From Cystobacter fuscus DSM 2262 (GTDB lineage: Bacteria; Myxococcota; Myxococcia; Myxococcales; Myxococcaceae): DNA of 64,000 bases. The translations under genes and the position numbers were made by a program. The number at the start of each line of letters is the position of its first letter. Position 1 is the stretch's first letter. The notes below the pieces were generated by a model. The model had not been told where the DNA came from and did not search any database. It saw nothing but the letters and a program-made list of their open reading frames with translations. Shown one piece after another: positions 34,611 through 43,591 of the stretch. The DNA lies in contig NZ_ANAH02000015.1 in NCBI RefSeq assembly GCF_000335475.2, positions 248,001-312,000 on the forward strand, read 5' to 3'.

Positions 34611-35090
34611 ATGACGATGATGAGTCAAGGAGTGAGGACCGGAGTGATGCTCGTCTCGCTGGCCGTGGTGCCCACGGCGCTGGCGTCGGGTGGCAAGGGA
34701 ATGACCTGGGCGAAGGTGAGCCACGCCTCGGGAATCGACCAGGTGGGCTGCTGGGGCTGTGACGCATACGTGGGCGAAACGGACTGTAGGACCGCGCTGC
34801 CCCTCTTGTGCATCCACCAGGATGGCGCGCCGACGCCGTCTGGCCTGACGGGCTATTACCCATACTGGGCGGGTGGCAACATCGCCACCACGCTCCTGGT
34901 GCCGGGGCAGGCCCTGACGAGCCTGGCCGCCGCGAACCAGTTGTGCGTGAACTTCTTCGGCACGGGCTGGCGCATGGCCGAGTTCCACGATGGGTGGGGC
35001 TGGGGATTCCACGCCTATGGCAATGTCCGCGGCGACATGCGCTTCTGGGTCTACATCGACGACACCCAGGGCAATTGCTGGAACCCGTAG
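34611..35090 (+). CDS. Secreted Trp/Cys-rich small protein
   Basis: 159 residues from ATG 34611, five nt after GGGAG; further ATGs follow at 34617 and 34620. Signal peptide GVMLVSLAVVPTALA. The mature part has the block GCWGCDAYVGETDCRTALPL with LLC after it, so Cys pairs are likely, and a Trp/Gly-rich second half (GTGWRMAEFHDGWGWGFHAY, RFWVYIDD) that resembles short C-terminal lectin- or fibrinogen-like folds. Not recognised. It stands alone; the region after it begins the repeat shared with 22.75 kb. Confidence 0.72.
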   Translation: MTMMSQGVRTGVMLVSLAVVPTALASGGKGMTWAKVSHASGIDQVGCWGCDAYVGETDCRTALPLLCIHQDGAPTPSGLTGYYPYWAGGNIATTLLVPGQALTSLAAANQLCVNFFGTGWRMAEFHDGWGWGFHAYGNVRGDMRFWVYIDDTQGNCWNP

Positions 35091-35138
35091 TGCCCGGCAT
35101 GCGAGCGGTATTCCCCACCGCGTGCATGCGCCTCCAGC

Positions 35139-35263
35139 CCCGCCGAGAACCAGGGGAGAGAACGGCCCGGCGAGCGCCCGCATCCGCGTCCACACCCGCT
35201 CTGCTAACCTCGCGACCCCGCCCACCACCGCTCCCCCATGCGCTGCCCGGTCTGCCACCGCCG
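35139..35263 (+). repeat. Copy B of the duplicated upstream region (promoter and start of the kinase gene)
   Basis: Matches 22757-22875 closely. It contains the CTCTGCTAACCTCG element, which is a reasonable -10-like box, and ends in the first codons of the kinase. This is the intact copy; conservation upstream of the coding start suggests a promoter or leader under selection. Confidence 0.7.
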
Positions 35264-38200
35264 CCTCCCCCCCGGCTCCGCCTGTCCGCTCCACGCGGAG
35301 CGGCCCCGGCTCCCCCTCGAGGAGCCCGAGCCCCTCGTGCCTCCCCACGTGCCTGGATTCCCGCTCCTCGCGCCCCTGGGCACCGGCGGCTTCTCCCAGG
35401 TCTTCTCCGCCCGCCGGGAGCAGGACGGCGCCGAGGTGGCCGTGAAGGTGGCCCTCGGCTCCTCCGCCTCGCCCCGCTTCACCCACGAGGCCGCCGCCCT
35501 GCGCCGCGTGGGCCCCCCCACCGCCCCCTCCCTCCTGGGACAGGGTGAGCTGCCCGGAGGCCGGGCCTTCCTCGTGCTGGAACGTCTGCACGGACAGACG
35601 CTCGCCGCCTGGATGGCCGCGCTCCCCGGCTCCGGCGCCGCCTCGCTCCCCCACGTGCGCGAGCTGCTCTCCGGCCTGTGCACCGCCCTGGAGCACGTCC
35701 ACGGCGTGGGGCTCGTCCACCGCGACCTCAAGCCCGAGAACCTCTTCCTGCGCGAGGGCGGCGCGCTCAGCCTCCTGGACTTCGGCCTCGCGCGCTTCCT
35801 CGACGCCCCGGACGCCAGGCAGTCCGAGCCCTCCGTCCGCCTCACCCGCACCGGCGAGCGGCTCGGCACCCCCTTCTACATGTCGCCCGAGCAGTGCCTC
35901 GCCTCGCCGGACGTGGACGCGCGCGCGGACCTCTACGCGCTCGGTGTCCTCCTCTTCGAGCTGCTCACCGGCGCTCCGCCCTTCACCGGCGGGCCGGACG
36001 AGGTGCGGCGGGGCCATGTGAGCCTGCGCCCGCCCCTCGCCTCCGAGCGCGCCGCCCTGCCCCGAGCCCTCGACGACGTCCTCCTGCGCTGCCTCGCCAA
36101 GGAGCCCACGGAGCGCTTCGCCTCGGCCTCCGCGCTGCTCGCCGCCTTCGACACCGCGTGCCGCACCGCGCCCGCCACGCCCGCGCCCGCGCTTCCCCGG
36201 AGCCCCGCGCCCTCCCAGGGAGTACGGCCCGTGGCCCTGCTCGGCGTGGCCGGAGACGTGGAAGCGCCGTGGCTCGCCGCGGCCGTCGCCCCCGAGGGGG
36301 GACTGCTCGCGCGCGTCCATCCGGGCCGCTACCTCGTCGCCTTCCCCGAGCACCCCTCGGCCGAGGCGGGACTGCGCGCCGCCCTGCGCGCCGCGCGCCC
36401 CCTCTCCCGCGAGCCCGGCGTGTCCACCGTGCTCCACCTCGCCCCGCTGCGCGTGCGCCCCGGGGCCTCGCAGCTGCGGCTCGCCGGCGAGGCCCTGGAC
36501 GCACCCGACACCTGGTGGCCCCGCGAGGGCCTCACCCCCGAGGCCGCGCTCGCGCTCGGCGAGGGCGCCACGGCTCCCGGCCCGGAAGACACCGCCCCCG
36601 AGGCCGAGCCCCCTCCCCTGTTCGGCCGTGACGCGCTGCTCGACACCCTGTGCGCGGACGCGGCGCGCGCCTTCTCCGGCCCGGGCCCGGGGCTGACCGT
36701 GCTCACCGGCGAGCCGGGACTCGGCAAGACGCGCGTGCTCGACGCGCTCGCCACGCGCATGGAGGCGCAGCCCGGCGTGCGCGTGGTGCGCCTCGCCGCT
36801 CCCCCACCCGACACGACGCCAGGGGATGCCCTGCTCCACGCGCTGTGGGACGCCATCGCATCCCCGCTGCCCTTTCCCGCCCCCACCCGGCGTCAGGCGC
36901 TCGCCCGCGCCGTGGCCGAGGCCCTGCGCCAGTCCGGCACCCGGGGGCCCCTCGCCCTGCTGCTGGATGACGCGCACCAGGCGGACCCCACTACCCTGGA
37001 CGCGCTGGAGGTGGCCACGCTCGCCGCGCCGGGCATACCCCTGTGGGTGTGCGCCGCCGCCCGTCCCGAGCTGCGCGGCCTGCGTCCGCTGCTGGGCGAG
37101 CGCGCCGGGCACCTCGCGCACCAGGCACTGCCGCCGCTCGCGCCCGAGGCCCAGCGCGCGCTCCTGCGCCACCTGCTGCGCCCCGCCGAGTTCATCCCCG
37201 AGCCGGTGCTCGCCCGCCTGGAGCAACTGACGCAAGGCGTGCCCCTGTCCCTGGTGGAGGTGGCACGGGCGCTGCGCACCTCGGGCACGCTGCGCGCCAC
37301 GGCGGACGGCGAGGGCTACGTGGCCGCGGACGAGCTGCTCCACGTCTCGGTGACGCCCCTCTTCGAGCGGCTCGCGGCGCGCGCGCTGGCGGTGCTGCCC
37401 GAGGCGCACCAGGGGCTGGCGCGGCTGTGCGCGGTGCTCGGCCAGGAGGTGACGGTGGCGCGGGTGGACGCGGCCCAGCGGCACCTGGAGAAGAAGGAGG
37501 ACACCGCGCGCATGGCGGGCCTGGACGCGGGCACGGGGCTCGCGCGGCTGGAGCGCGCGGGTTTGCTGCGCGCGGTGGGGCCCGGGCGCTACGTCTTCCG
37601 TCAACCCCAGCTGCGCGAGGCGCTCGAGCGGGCACTGCCCCCCACCTGGCGCCGGGCCCTGCACCTGGCGGCCCTGCGCGCGCTCCCGGAGGGGGACACG
37701 GAGCCCCGCGCGCGCGCACGCCATGCCGCAGCCAGTGGGGCGCACGAGGAAGCCTTCACCGCCTGGTTCGCGCTCGGCGAGGCCGCGCGGCGCGCCCACC
37801 GTCACGTGGAGGCCGAGCAGGACTACACCCACGCGCTCGCGCAGCTCCCCGAGGGAGACCGGGAGCGCCGGGCGCGGGTGCTGGCCGGCCGGGGCCGGGT
37901 GCGCTACCGCACCCACCGCTTCCACGAGGCGCTGGCGGACCTGGGGCAGGCGCGCGCGCTGGCCCGGGCCCTGGGCAACACCGCCCTGGAGGTGGATCTG
38001 CTCCTGGAGGAGGCCACGCTCGTGGACTGGCTGGAGGACGCCGAGGGCTCGGCGGCGCGCACCCACGAGGCGCTGGAGAAGGCCGAGTCACTGGATGACC
38101 CGCGGCTGTCGGTGCGCTGCTCGCTGGCGCGCGCGCGGCAGTCCTGGCGGGAGGGGGACTGGGCGCGCGCCACGCGGCTGCTCACCGCCACGGTGGAGGC

Positions 38201-39050
38201 GGCCACGCTCGCGCGGGACACGGAGACGCGCATCATCGCGTTGATGATGCAGGGCACGGGGCTCGCGCTGGACGGACAGGAGGCCCCGGCCACGGCGGCC
38301 TTCGACGAGGCGCTCGCGCTGAGCCAGCGGGAGGGGGACGCGCTGCACCGGGCCGCGACCCTCATCAACCGCACCTTCCTGTGGCGCCTGCGCGGGGACC
38401 TCCAGGGCACCGAGAGCGATCTGCGCGAGGCCATCGCCCTGGGGCGCGAGCTGGGGCATGCGCAGGTGGAGCGCTGGAGCGTGGGGCAGCTCGCCGAGTG
38501 CCTGCACTGGATGGGGCGCGACGCGGAGGCGTTGGGGCTCGCGCGGCGGGCGCACGAGCTGGGGGTGCGCTTCTTCGGGGCGCACCCGGTGGCGGTGGAC
38601 GCGGTGTTGCTCGCGCGCGTGGCCCTGGCGCTGGGGGACACACGGGAGGCGCGCGCGCTGCTCGACTGGCTCGACACCCATTGCGCGCCGGAGCGGACCC
38701 CGCCCAACACCCGGGCCCTCTGGCGTCTGGTGGCGCTGCGCGTGGCGGAGGCGGAGTCCGGCACCCGCGACGCGGCCGCCTGGCGCGCGCTCGCGGACGA
38801 GGCCGCGCCGGACACCTCGGGCGATGAGCTCACGGAGCTGCTGCACCAGGCCGCCGTGGCCGCGTGGGAGGCCGGCGCCTGGGACGAGGCCCGGCAGTGG
38901 CTCGTCCGCGCGCGCGACACCGCCCGGGCCTCCCCCCTGTGGCGCTCACGGCTGGACGCCCTCGCCGTGGACTGGGAGGCAACATCCACGCCCGAGCCCC
39001 GTGGCCTCCCCGGCAACAACCCTTCACCCCTTCCCCTTTCTCGAGGGTGA
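35238..39050 (+). CDS. Ser/Thr kinase fused to AAA ATPase and TPR-like repeats, with an N-terminal zinc knuckle
   Basis: 1270 residues. The first 20 residues carry MRCPVCHRRLPPGSACPLH, a four-ligand CxxC...CxxH zinc-ribbon-like motif. The kinase domain (41-310) is complete: Gly loop LGTGGFSQV (47-55), Lys70, HRDLKPEN (161-168), DFG (181-183) and GTPFYMSPE. A nucleotide-cyclase-like stretch (~330-430: LLARVHPGRYLVAFPE) may be a degenerate cyclase homology domain. The AAA/STAND domain has FGRDALLDTL, Walker A GEPGLGKTR (~491) and LALLLDDAHQADP. The last ~450 residues are TPR-like helical repeats (ALADLGQARALARALGNTAL). No membrane segment, so cytoplasmic. Members with this layout (PknB-AAA-TPR) are typical myxobacterial regulators. 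Confidence 0.92.
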   Translation: MRCPVCHRRLPPGSACPLHAERPRLPLEEPEPLVPPHVPGFPLLAPLGTGGFSQVFSARREQDGAEVAVKVALGSSASPRFTHEAAALRRVGPPTAPSLLGQGELPGGRAFLVLERLHGQTLAAWMAALPGSGAASLPHVRELLSGLCTALEHVHGVGLVHRDLKPENLFLREGGALSLLDFGLARFLDAPDARQSEPSVRLTRTGERLGTPFYMSPEQCLASPDVDARADLYALGVLLFELLTGAPPFTGGPDEVRRGHVSLRPPLASERAALPRALDDVLLRCLAKEPTERFASASALLAAFDTACRTAPATPAPALPRSPAPSQGVRPVALLGVAGDVEAPWLAAAVAPEGGLLARVHPGRYLVAFPEHPSAEAGLRAALRAARPLSREPGVSTVLHLAPLRVRPGASQLRLAGEALDAPDTWWPREGLTPEAALALGEGATAPGPEDTAPEAEPPPLFGRDALLDTLCADAARAFSGPGPGLTVLTGEPGLGKTRVLDALATRMEAQPGVRVVRLAAPPPDTTPGDALLHALWDAIASPLPFPAPTRRQALARAVAEALRQSGTRGPLALLLDDAHQADPTTLDALEVATLAAPGIPLWVCAAARPELRGLRPLLGERAGHLAHQALPPLAPEAQRALLRHLLRPAEFIPEPVLARLEQLTQGVPLSLVEVARALRTSGTLRATADGEGYVAADELLHVSVTPLFERLAARALAVLPEAHQGLARLCAVLGQEVTVARVDAAQRHLEKKEDTARMAGLDAGTGLARLERAGLLRAVGPGRYVFRQPQLREALERALPPTWRRALHLAALRALPEGDTEPRARARHAAASGAHEEAFTAWFALGEAARRAHRHVEAEQDYTHALAQLPEGDRERRARVLAGRGRVRYRTHRFHEALADLGQARALARALGNTALEVDLLLEEATLVDWLEDAEGSAARTHEALEKAESLDDPRLSVRCSLARARQSWREGDWARATRLLTATVEAATLARDTETRIIALMMQGTGLALDGQEAPATAAFDEALALSQREGDALHRAATLINRTFLWRLRGDLQGTESDLREAIALGRELGHAQVERWSVGQLAECLHWMGRDAEALGLARRAHELGVRFFGAHPVAVDAVLLARVALALGDTREARALLDWLDTHCAPERTPPNTRALWRLVALRVAEAESGTRDAAAWRALADEAAPDTSGDELTELLHQAAVAAWEAGAWDEARQWLVRARDTARASPLWRSRLDALAVDWEATSTPEPRGLPGNNPSPLPLSRG

Positions 39051-39096
39051 GCCCCCGGACCTCCGGCTGGTCCACCTCCTGCATCCGAGGCCGAAC

Positions 39097-40590
39097 ATGA
39101 ATTTCTCGCGAGTCCAACCCTTCCAGAAGCCCATGTCCTTCCCGCTCCGGGCCCTCCTCCTGGGAGTGGCGTTGTCGAGCGGGGCCACGGGTTGTCAGCC
39201 GGAGCAGGACAGCGCGGGGGGGGAGGAGCAGACGCGCACCGGGGAGCACTCGCTGCGGGTGGCCAACTCGCTCACCACCCAGGCCCTGGTGCTCAACGCC
39301 ATCACCACCAACCCCTCGGCGAGCGCGATGCTCACCAGCGGCGGCTTGCAGAACATGTTCTACCCGGCGGGGGGGAGCTACGCCTCGCTGCAGCGGCAGC
39401 TCCTGGACCCGGACGCCCAGCAGGTCATGTCCTACCTGGTGAGCTGCGCGCTGGACGCGGGCAGCCAGGTGCCGTGGACGGAGCCCACCTCGGGCACGCT
39501 GCACATCTGGAAGGGCAAGCTCGGACTGTGTCCCGAGTGGAAGACCGGAGCTCCCAGCGCGGAGTGCAAGAACCGGGTGTCGGCCTGCCTGCTCGCGCGC
39601 AACAACGCCCTGGGCCGCCGCGTGGAGTTGTCCCTGCGGGGAGAGGATCCCTCGCGGCCCAGCCTCTTCTCACTGGAGGGGGTGACGCTTCCGGTGGAGC
39701 ACGATCCGAACACGGATGCCCTGGTGCCCAGCTACAGCGCCTGCGCCACGCCAAGCACCGTGACGACGCGCGATTGTGGCTGGAAGGGGGACGGCATCGG
39801 GCGGTGCGTGCCGGGGCAGTTCGTACGGCTGGGAGCGGGCGCGCGCGCGCCGGACCAGTGCGGCACGGGCGCGGTGTTGGGCTCGGCGAGCGGCGCCCCG
39901 ATGATGCTGCGCGCCTGCGAGGGCATCACCGGGTGCGATGACGGGAGCGCGCGGCGTCTGGCGCTCGGCGTGGGCGCGTGCGGTACGAGCCAGCCGTCGA
40001 TGAGCTTCACCTGTCCGGCCTCGGGCGTCTTCAGCGTGATGAGCCAGGCGGCCGACAGCACGCAGACGGGCACGGTGTCGGTGCAGGAGGAGACGGGCAC
40101 GCCGGCGGGCACGGCTTATCCCCTCTCGGAGGCCGAGGTGTTCTCCGTGCGCGAGGGGGCCTACTTCGGCAACATCTTCGAGCCGTCGGCCCTCGGGGCG
40201 AAGGTGTACGTCGACGAGGCCGGGAAGATCCAGGGCAAGCAGCAGGTCATCCGGGGCGCGGTGTACCGCAAGATGTACTCGTGCCAGGCGGCGGGCTGGA
40301 GCGACGCGGCGGCCTACGCGGCGAACCGGCTGTGCGCGCTGCCCTCCAGCGGCGCCAACTGCGCGGCGATCCCCACGGGCACGTGCGTGAACCCGACGGC
40401 GCCCGCCTATCCGAGCTCCCGGTGCGCGTTCTCGGACGGGCCGGTGGTGGGAGGAGACATGGACTTCGAGAAGTGCCGCGACTCGACGACGGGCGCGACG
40501 TGGAACGAGCCCATCACCGTGTTCCTGCATGACGCGTGCGCCCTGATGCCCAAGGGCTCCGATGCCTGCCGGACGAACGGCCAGAAGTAG
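39097..40590 (+). CDS. Cys-rich lipoprotein cotranscribed with a Ser/Thr kinase
   Basis: 497 residues from ATG 39097 (GAGG six nt upstream); an in-frame ATG at 39133 would give a more compact lipoprotein signal ending GATGC. The mature protein has more than a dozen Cys in short loops (RDCGWKGDGIGRCVPG, CEGITGCDDGSARR, FTCPASGVF, SACLLARNN). This is the style of large myxobacterial outer-membrane lipoproteins whose conserved GxC loops form many disulfides. No named domain recognised. The gene stops 15 bp before the kinase at 40606, so the two form an operon and the lipoprotein may be the sensed or regulated surface partner. Confidence 0.8.
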   Translation: MNFSRVQPFQKPMSFPLRALLLGVALSSGATGCQPEQDSAGGEEQTRTGEHSLRVANSLTTQALVLNAITTNPSASAMLTSGGLQNMFYPAGGSYASLQRQLLDPDAQQVMSYLVSCALDAGSQVPWTEPTSGTLHIWKGKLGLCPEWKTGAPSAECKNRVSACLLARNNALGRRVELSLRGEDPSRPSLFSLEGVTLPVEHDPNTDALVPSYSACATPSTVTTRDCGWKGDGIGRCVPGQFVRLGAGARAPDQCGTGAVLGSASGAPMMLRACEGITGCDDGSARRLALGVGACGTSQPSMSFTCPASGVFSVMSQAADSTQTGTVSVQEETGTPAGTAYPLSEAEVFSVREGAYFGNIFEPSALGAKVYVDEAGKIQGKQQVIRGAVYRKMYSCQAAGWSDAAAYAANRLCALPSSGANCAAIPTGTCVNPTAPAYPSSRCAFSDGPVVGGDMDFEKCRDSTTGATWNEPITVFLHDACALMPKGSDACRTNGQK

Positions 40591-40605
40591 AGGGGAGACA
40601 CGGCC

Positions 40606-42048
40606 ATGACCCACAAGCGGGACGACGCCTATCCCTGGCCGGACGCCGCCGAGCCGAGCGCCCAATCCCTGTATGGAGAGGAATTGTCACCGGGGGCGCT
40701 CGTGGGGGGCTCGGTGGTCGAGGGGGTGCGCTATCGGGGCGGCGCGGCGACGCTCTACCGGGCCCGGGCGGCGCGGACGGGCGAGCCCGTGGCGCTCAAG
40801 GTGCTGCACCTCCAGTTCGCCACGGCGCGGGGCGCCCTGCGCCGCTTCCAGCAGGAGGGGGAGACGCTGCGCCGGCTGCGCCATCCGCACATCGTGGACG
40901 TGATGGAGCACGGCACGCTGCCGGACGGACGGCCCTTCATCGCCATGGAGTGGCTGGAGGGAAGGGATCTGGCGGCGGAGTTGGCGGCACGAGGTCCCCT
41001 GTCGACGCGGGAGGCGCTGGAGGTGCTGGAGCAGGTGGGCTCGGCGCTGCGGGCGGCGCACGGGGCGGGCGTGGTGCACCGGGACTTGAAGGCGCAGAAC
41101 GTGGTGGTGGTGGGAGCGGGGGCGGCGGGCCCGCAGGTGAAGCTGGTGGACTTCGGGGTGGCGAAGCTGCTGGCGCCGGAGGACGCGGGCACGGGCGCGA
41201 CGAGCACGGGGCTGGTGCTGGGCACGCCCTTGTCCATGGCGCCGGAGCAGATCCGCGGCGAGACGCCCGATGCGCGCACGGACCTCTATGGGCTGGGGGT
41301 GCTGCTGTACCAGCTCGTCACCGGACAGCCGCCCTTCCTGGGCCCCACGCAGGTGGAGCTGGAGGAGCAGCACCTGCACGCGCCGGTGCCGAGGGCGAGT
41401 GAGCGGGCGCCGGTGCCGGTGGGGCTGGACGCGGTGGTGGCGCGGTGCATGGAGAAGCAGCGGGAGGCGCGCTACCCGGGGGTGGACGCGGTGCTGGAGG
41501 ACTTGCGGCGGGTGGTGAGGGGCGAGGGCGCGGGCCGCATCCGGCAGGTACGGGCGCTGGGGCTGTACGTGGAGGCGCGGCCGTGGGGACGGGTGGACGA
41601 CACCACCCTGGACACGATGGACGCGCGGATGGAGGGCGTGCGCGCGAGGATGGATGCACAGGGGCTGACGGTGATGGTGGAAGGCAGCGGCTTCCTGTTG
41701 GGGGTGGCGGCGCTGCCGGAGGAGCCCGAGGCGGAGCGGGAGTTCCGGCGACGGGTGCTGGAGATGGCGCTGACGCTCGCGGAGGAGCCCGGGGCACGGA
41801 GGGAGGAGGCGCGGGTGTCCCTGGAGCCCACGCTTCACGTGGACCTGGCGACGCTGCGCTCGGATGGATTGGGAGGAACGGGCCTGGGCGGTGGACGGTT
41901 GATGCGCCTGTCGGCCTGGACGGGGGAACACCCGGGACGGGGCGTGCTCGTGACGAAGGAGGCGCTGACGGGCCTGGAGGCGGGCCTGCACTCACGGCCC
42001 CTCTCCAGCGGTGCGCAGCTGAGTCACGTCTGGCGCGAGGCGCACTGA
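40606..42048 (+). CDS. Ser/Thr protein kinase with C-terminal regulatory domain
   Basis: 480 residues, starting 15 bp after the upstream stop with GGGGAG ahead of the ATG. Kinase domain ~33-305: the usual Gly-rich loop is replaced by YRGGAATLYRA, Lys65 (ALKVL), HRDLKAQN (158-165), DFG (182-184) and GTPLSMAPEQ. All catalytic residues are present, so it should be active. The remaining ~170 residues (YVEARPWGRVDDTTLDTMDA, RVSLEPTLHVDLATL) have the layout of a degenerate nucleotide-cyclase-like domain. I do not see the metal-binding Asp pair, so it is probably regulatory. No membrane span. Convergent with the next gene, 8 bp away. Confidence 0.9.
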   Translation: MTHKRDDAYPWPDAAEPSAQSLYGEELSPGALVGGSVVEGVRYRGGAATLYRARAARTGEPVALKVLHLQFATARGALRRFQQEGETLRRLRHPHIVDVMEHGTLPDGRPFIAMEWLEGRDLAAELAARGPLSTREALEVLEQVGSALRAAHGAGVVHRDLKAQNVVVVGAGAAGPQVKLVDFGVAKLLAPEDAGTGATSTGLVLGTPLSMAPEQIRGETPDARTDLYGLGVLLYQLVTGQPPFLGPTQVELEEQHLHAPVPRASERAPVPVGLDAVVARCMEKQREARYPGVDAVLEDLRRVVRGEGAGRIRQVRALGLYVEARPWGRVDDTTLDTMDARMEGVRARMDAQGLTVMVEGSGFLLGVAALPEEPEAEREFRRRVLEMALTLAEEPGARREEARVSLEPTLHVDLATLRSDGLGGTGLGGGRLMRLSAWTGEHPGRGVLVTKEALTGLEAGLHSRPLSSGAQLSHVWREAH

Positions 42049-42056
42049 GCCACGTC

Positions 42057-42827
42057 TCAGGCGTCCCGCAGAGCCATGGAGAGCGGATAGAGCGCCCGGT
42101 GATTGACGTTGGGATGGTATACGGCGAGATGAAACTCCCCCGCGATCAGCACCCACGTACGTAGAGGCGGATGGGATTGCGCACGCAGCCAGGCTTGCGC
42201 TTCCTCGCGAGTGGCGAACGAGGCGCTGGCCACCGGCGGGTCCTTCATTTCGAGCCAGCCGAGATAGCGCTCGAGATCCTGATTCCATGGCAAGCGCCGG
42301 AGATTCGTTTCGCGATCGTAGGCCACGTGATGATAGCGGTCACCAATCAAGATATCGGCGGACACGGGCGGGCTCGGATGGGTCCTGAGCCATGTCTCCG
42401 CCTGTGCACTCGTCTCGAACGCGGCCACGACCATGGGGGGAGCGTGAGATTCGTCACGCTGGATGAACTCCGCCAGGGAGTCGTACTGGCAGGTCGCGGA
42501 GATGAAACGAAGCGCATCGAGAACGGCGTGGATGCCTTCCTGTTCTCCGGCGGACGTGGGGTCATCGAGAAGCTCCTTGAAGAAGCTCTCCGTCTTGCTC
42601 AGGAGTTCTCTCGGTTCCGGTGCACACTCCTCCCGGGTCACGGTGGATGACCGCACCTCATGGCCTTCTCGAAAGTCCATGAAGGAGTACCATTGGCCCG
42701 TGGCGGAGATGAAGGTCAAAGCATCCCGGGCGAGGCCGAGAATCCGCGCCTGCTCTTGAGACTGCCCATCACTCCAACGCCGCCCAATCACCTGCTGTGC
42801 ATCCGAGAAAACCATGAAGTTCTTCAT
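42057..42827 (-). CDS. Duplicated-domain cytoplasmic protein, partner of the lipoprotein at 43462
   Basis: 256 residues, no signal peptide. It is built from internally duplicated parts. A helical segment appears twice in the N-terminal half (LTFISATGQWYSFMDF and LRFISATCQYDSLAEF). A beta unit appears twice in the C-terminal half (VVAAFETSAQAETWLRTHPS and VASASFATREEAQAWLRAQS, each followed by a strand ending in Y or H). Its ATG overlaps the stop of the upstream lipoprotein gene by 4 bp. Cytoplasmic protein after exported lipoprotein is the arrangement of effector and immunity pairs in myxobacteria, but no toxic domain is visible in the lipoprotein, so that remains a guess. Confidence 0.78.
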   Translation of the reverse strand: MKNFMVFSDAQQVIGRRWSDGQSQEQARILGLARDALTFISATGQWYSFMDFREGHEVRSSTVTREECAPEPRELLSKTESFFKELLDDPTSAGEQEGIHAVLDALRFISATCQYDSLAEFIQRDESHAPPMVVAAFETSAQAETWLRTHPSPPVSADILIGDRYHHVAYDRETNLRRLPWNQDLERYLGWLEMKDPPVASASFATREEAQAWLRAQSHPPLRTWVLIAGEFHLAVYHPNVNHRALYPLSMALRDA

Positions 42828-43462
42828 GGATGCACCGCCAGGAATGAAGGCCCGGAAGCCGTCTCGGAAGATGCGAGAACGATGACGGGAGCGAGCAACA
42901 GCGCGCCACCACCACTCGCTCCGACAACGACGACGAACGACACGCCAGCGATCACGACAACGGCCCCCACCAACAGCTTCTCGCTATTGCGCTCAATCCA
43001 ATCAATCGCGTCATCCAGGGCATGGAACTTCACGGCCTTGCCTTCAGCCAACTCCTTGAGTCTGTTGCAATCAAGGTACGGCTGCAGGCACTTCAGACGG
43101 CAATGCTCATTCTTGGCGCCGCTCGTCATATGGCTCCAATGACGGCCGCGCAGTCCTGCGAGGCACATGCGCTCACACGCGACAAGTTCCTCTTCACAGT
43201 CCCGGTTGAAGGACACTTGGATGACACGACTTTGCAAGTCGCGAGAATCCGCCAGATACTGATATTGGACCCGGAATGCCTCGATGGGCTTCCATGAATG
43301 GGTCATCCGCCCATCCGGCCCTCTTTCAACGACGAGGACGTGTTTGACCAATTCCCGAGCATCGCGAGGGGCTGGAGTCACGTGACGGGTCGCGCCACAC
43401 GACAGCAGCAATACGCAGAGGCTCAAAGCCATGAGCCTTTCGGCCGCTGATGGGGGTCGCAT
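42824..43462 (-). CDS. Lipoprotein with conserved Cys cluster and two hydrophobic segments
   Basis: 212 residues from ATG 43462; ATG 43432 is also possible and has a better ribosome site (GAAAGG). Lipobox LLSC. The body has a ten-residue VERGPDGRMT strand and a Cys cluster (FNRDCEEELVACERMCLAGL, NEHCRLKCLQPYLDC), then DDAIDWIERN and a hydrophobic pair (LLVGAVVVIAGVSFVVVV, ALLLAPVIVLASS). The VVVIAGVSFVVVV and ALLLAPV segments, with the CxxxC/LQPYLDC block, match a family I have met in many myxobacterial genomes, usually ahead of a small cytoplasmic gene. Function unknown. It overlaps the downstream gene by 4 bp. Confidence 0.75.
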   Translation of the reverse strand: MRPPSAAERLMALSLCVLLLSCGATRHVTPAPRDARELVKHVLVVERGPDGRMTHSWKPIEAFRVQYQYLADSRDLQSRVIQVSFNRDCEEELVACERMCLAGLRGRHWSHMTSGAKNEHCRLKCLQPYLDCNRLKELAEGKAVKFHALDDAIDWIERNSEKLLVGAVVVIAGVSFVVVVGASGGGALLLAPVIVLASSETASGPSFLAVHP

Positions 43463-43591
43463 TGAAGCTGGCGTTCTCGCACGCCCCGCACACCATGTCC
43501 ACCGTCCAGGTACCCCAACGGAGCGTTCAACCACGGACGGAAGAAAGCATAGGTCTTGAGCCCCGAACCCTCGGCCATTAATCCCGAGGCC

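Noticed and set aside
34569-38066. Very long minus-strand open frame (and similar ones at 15343-17550, 46351-48810, 54256-56823)
   Set aside because: They lie opposite clear kinase, symporter or mannosidase genes, have low-complexity Gly/Arg/Ala/His composition and no motifs. They are shadows of GC-rich codon use.
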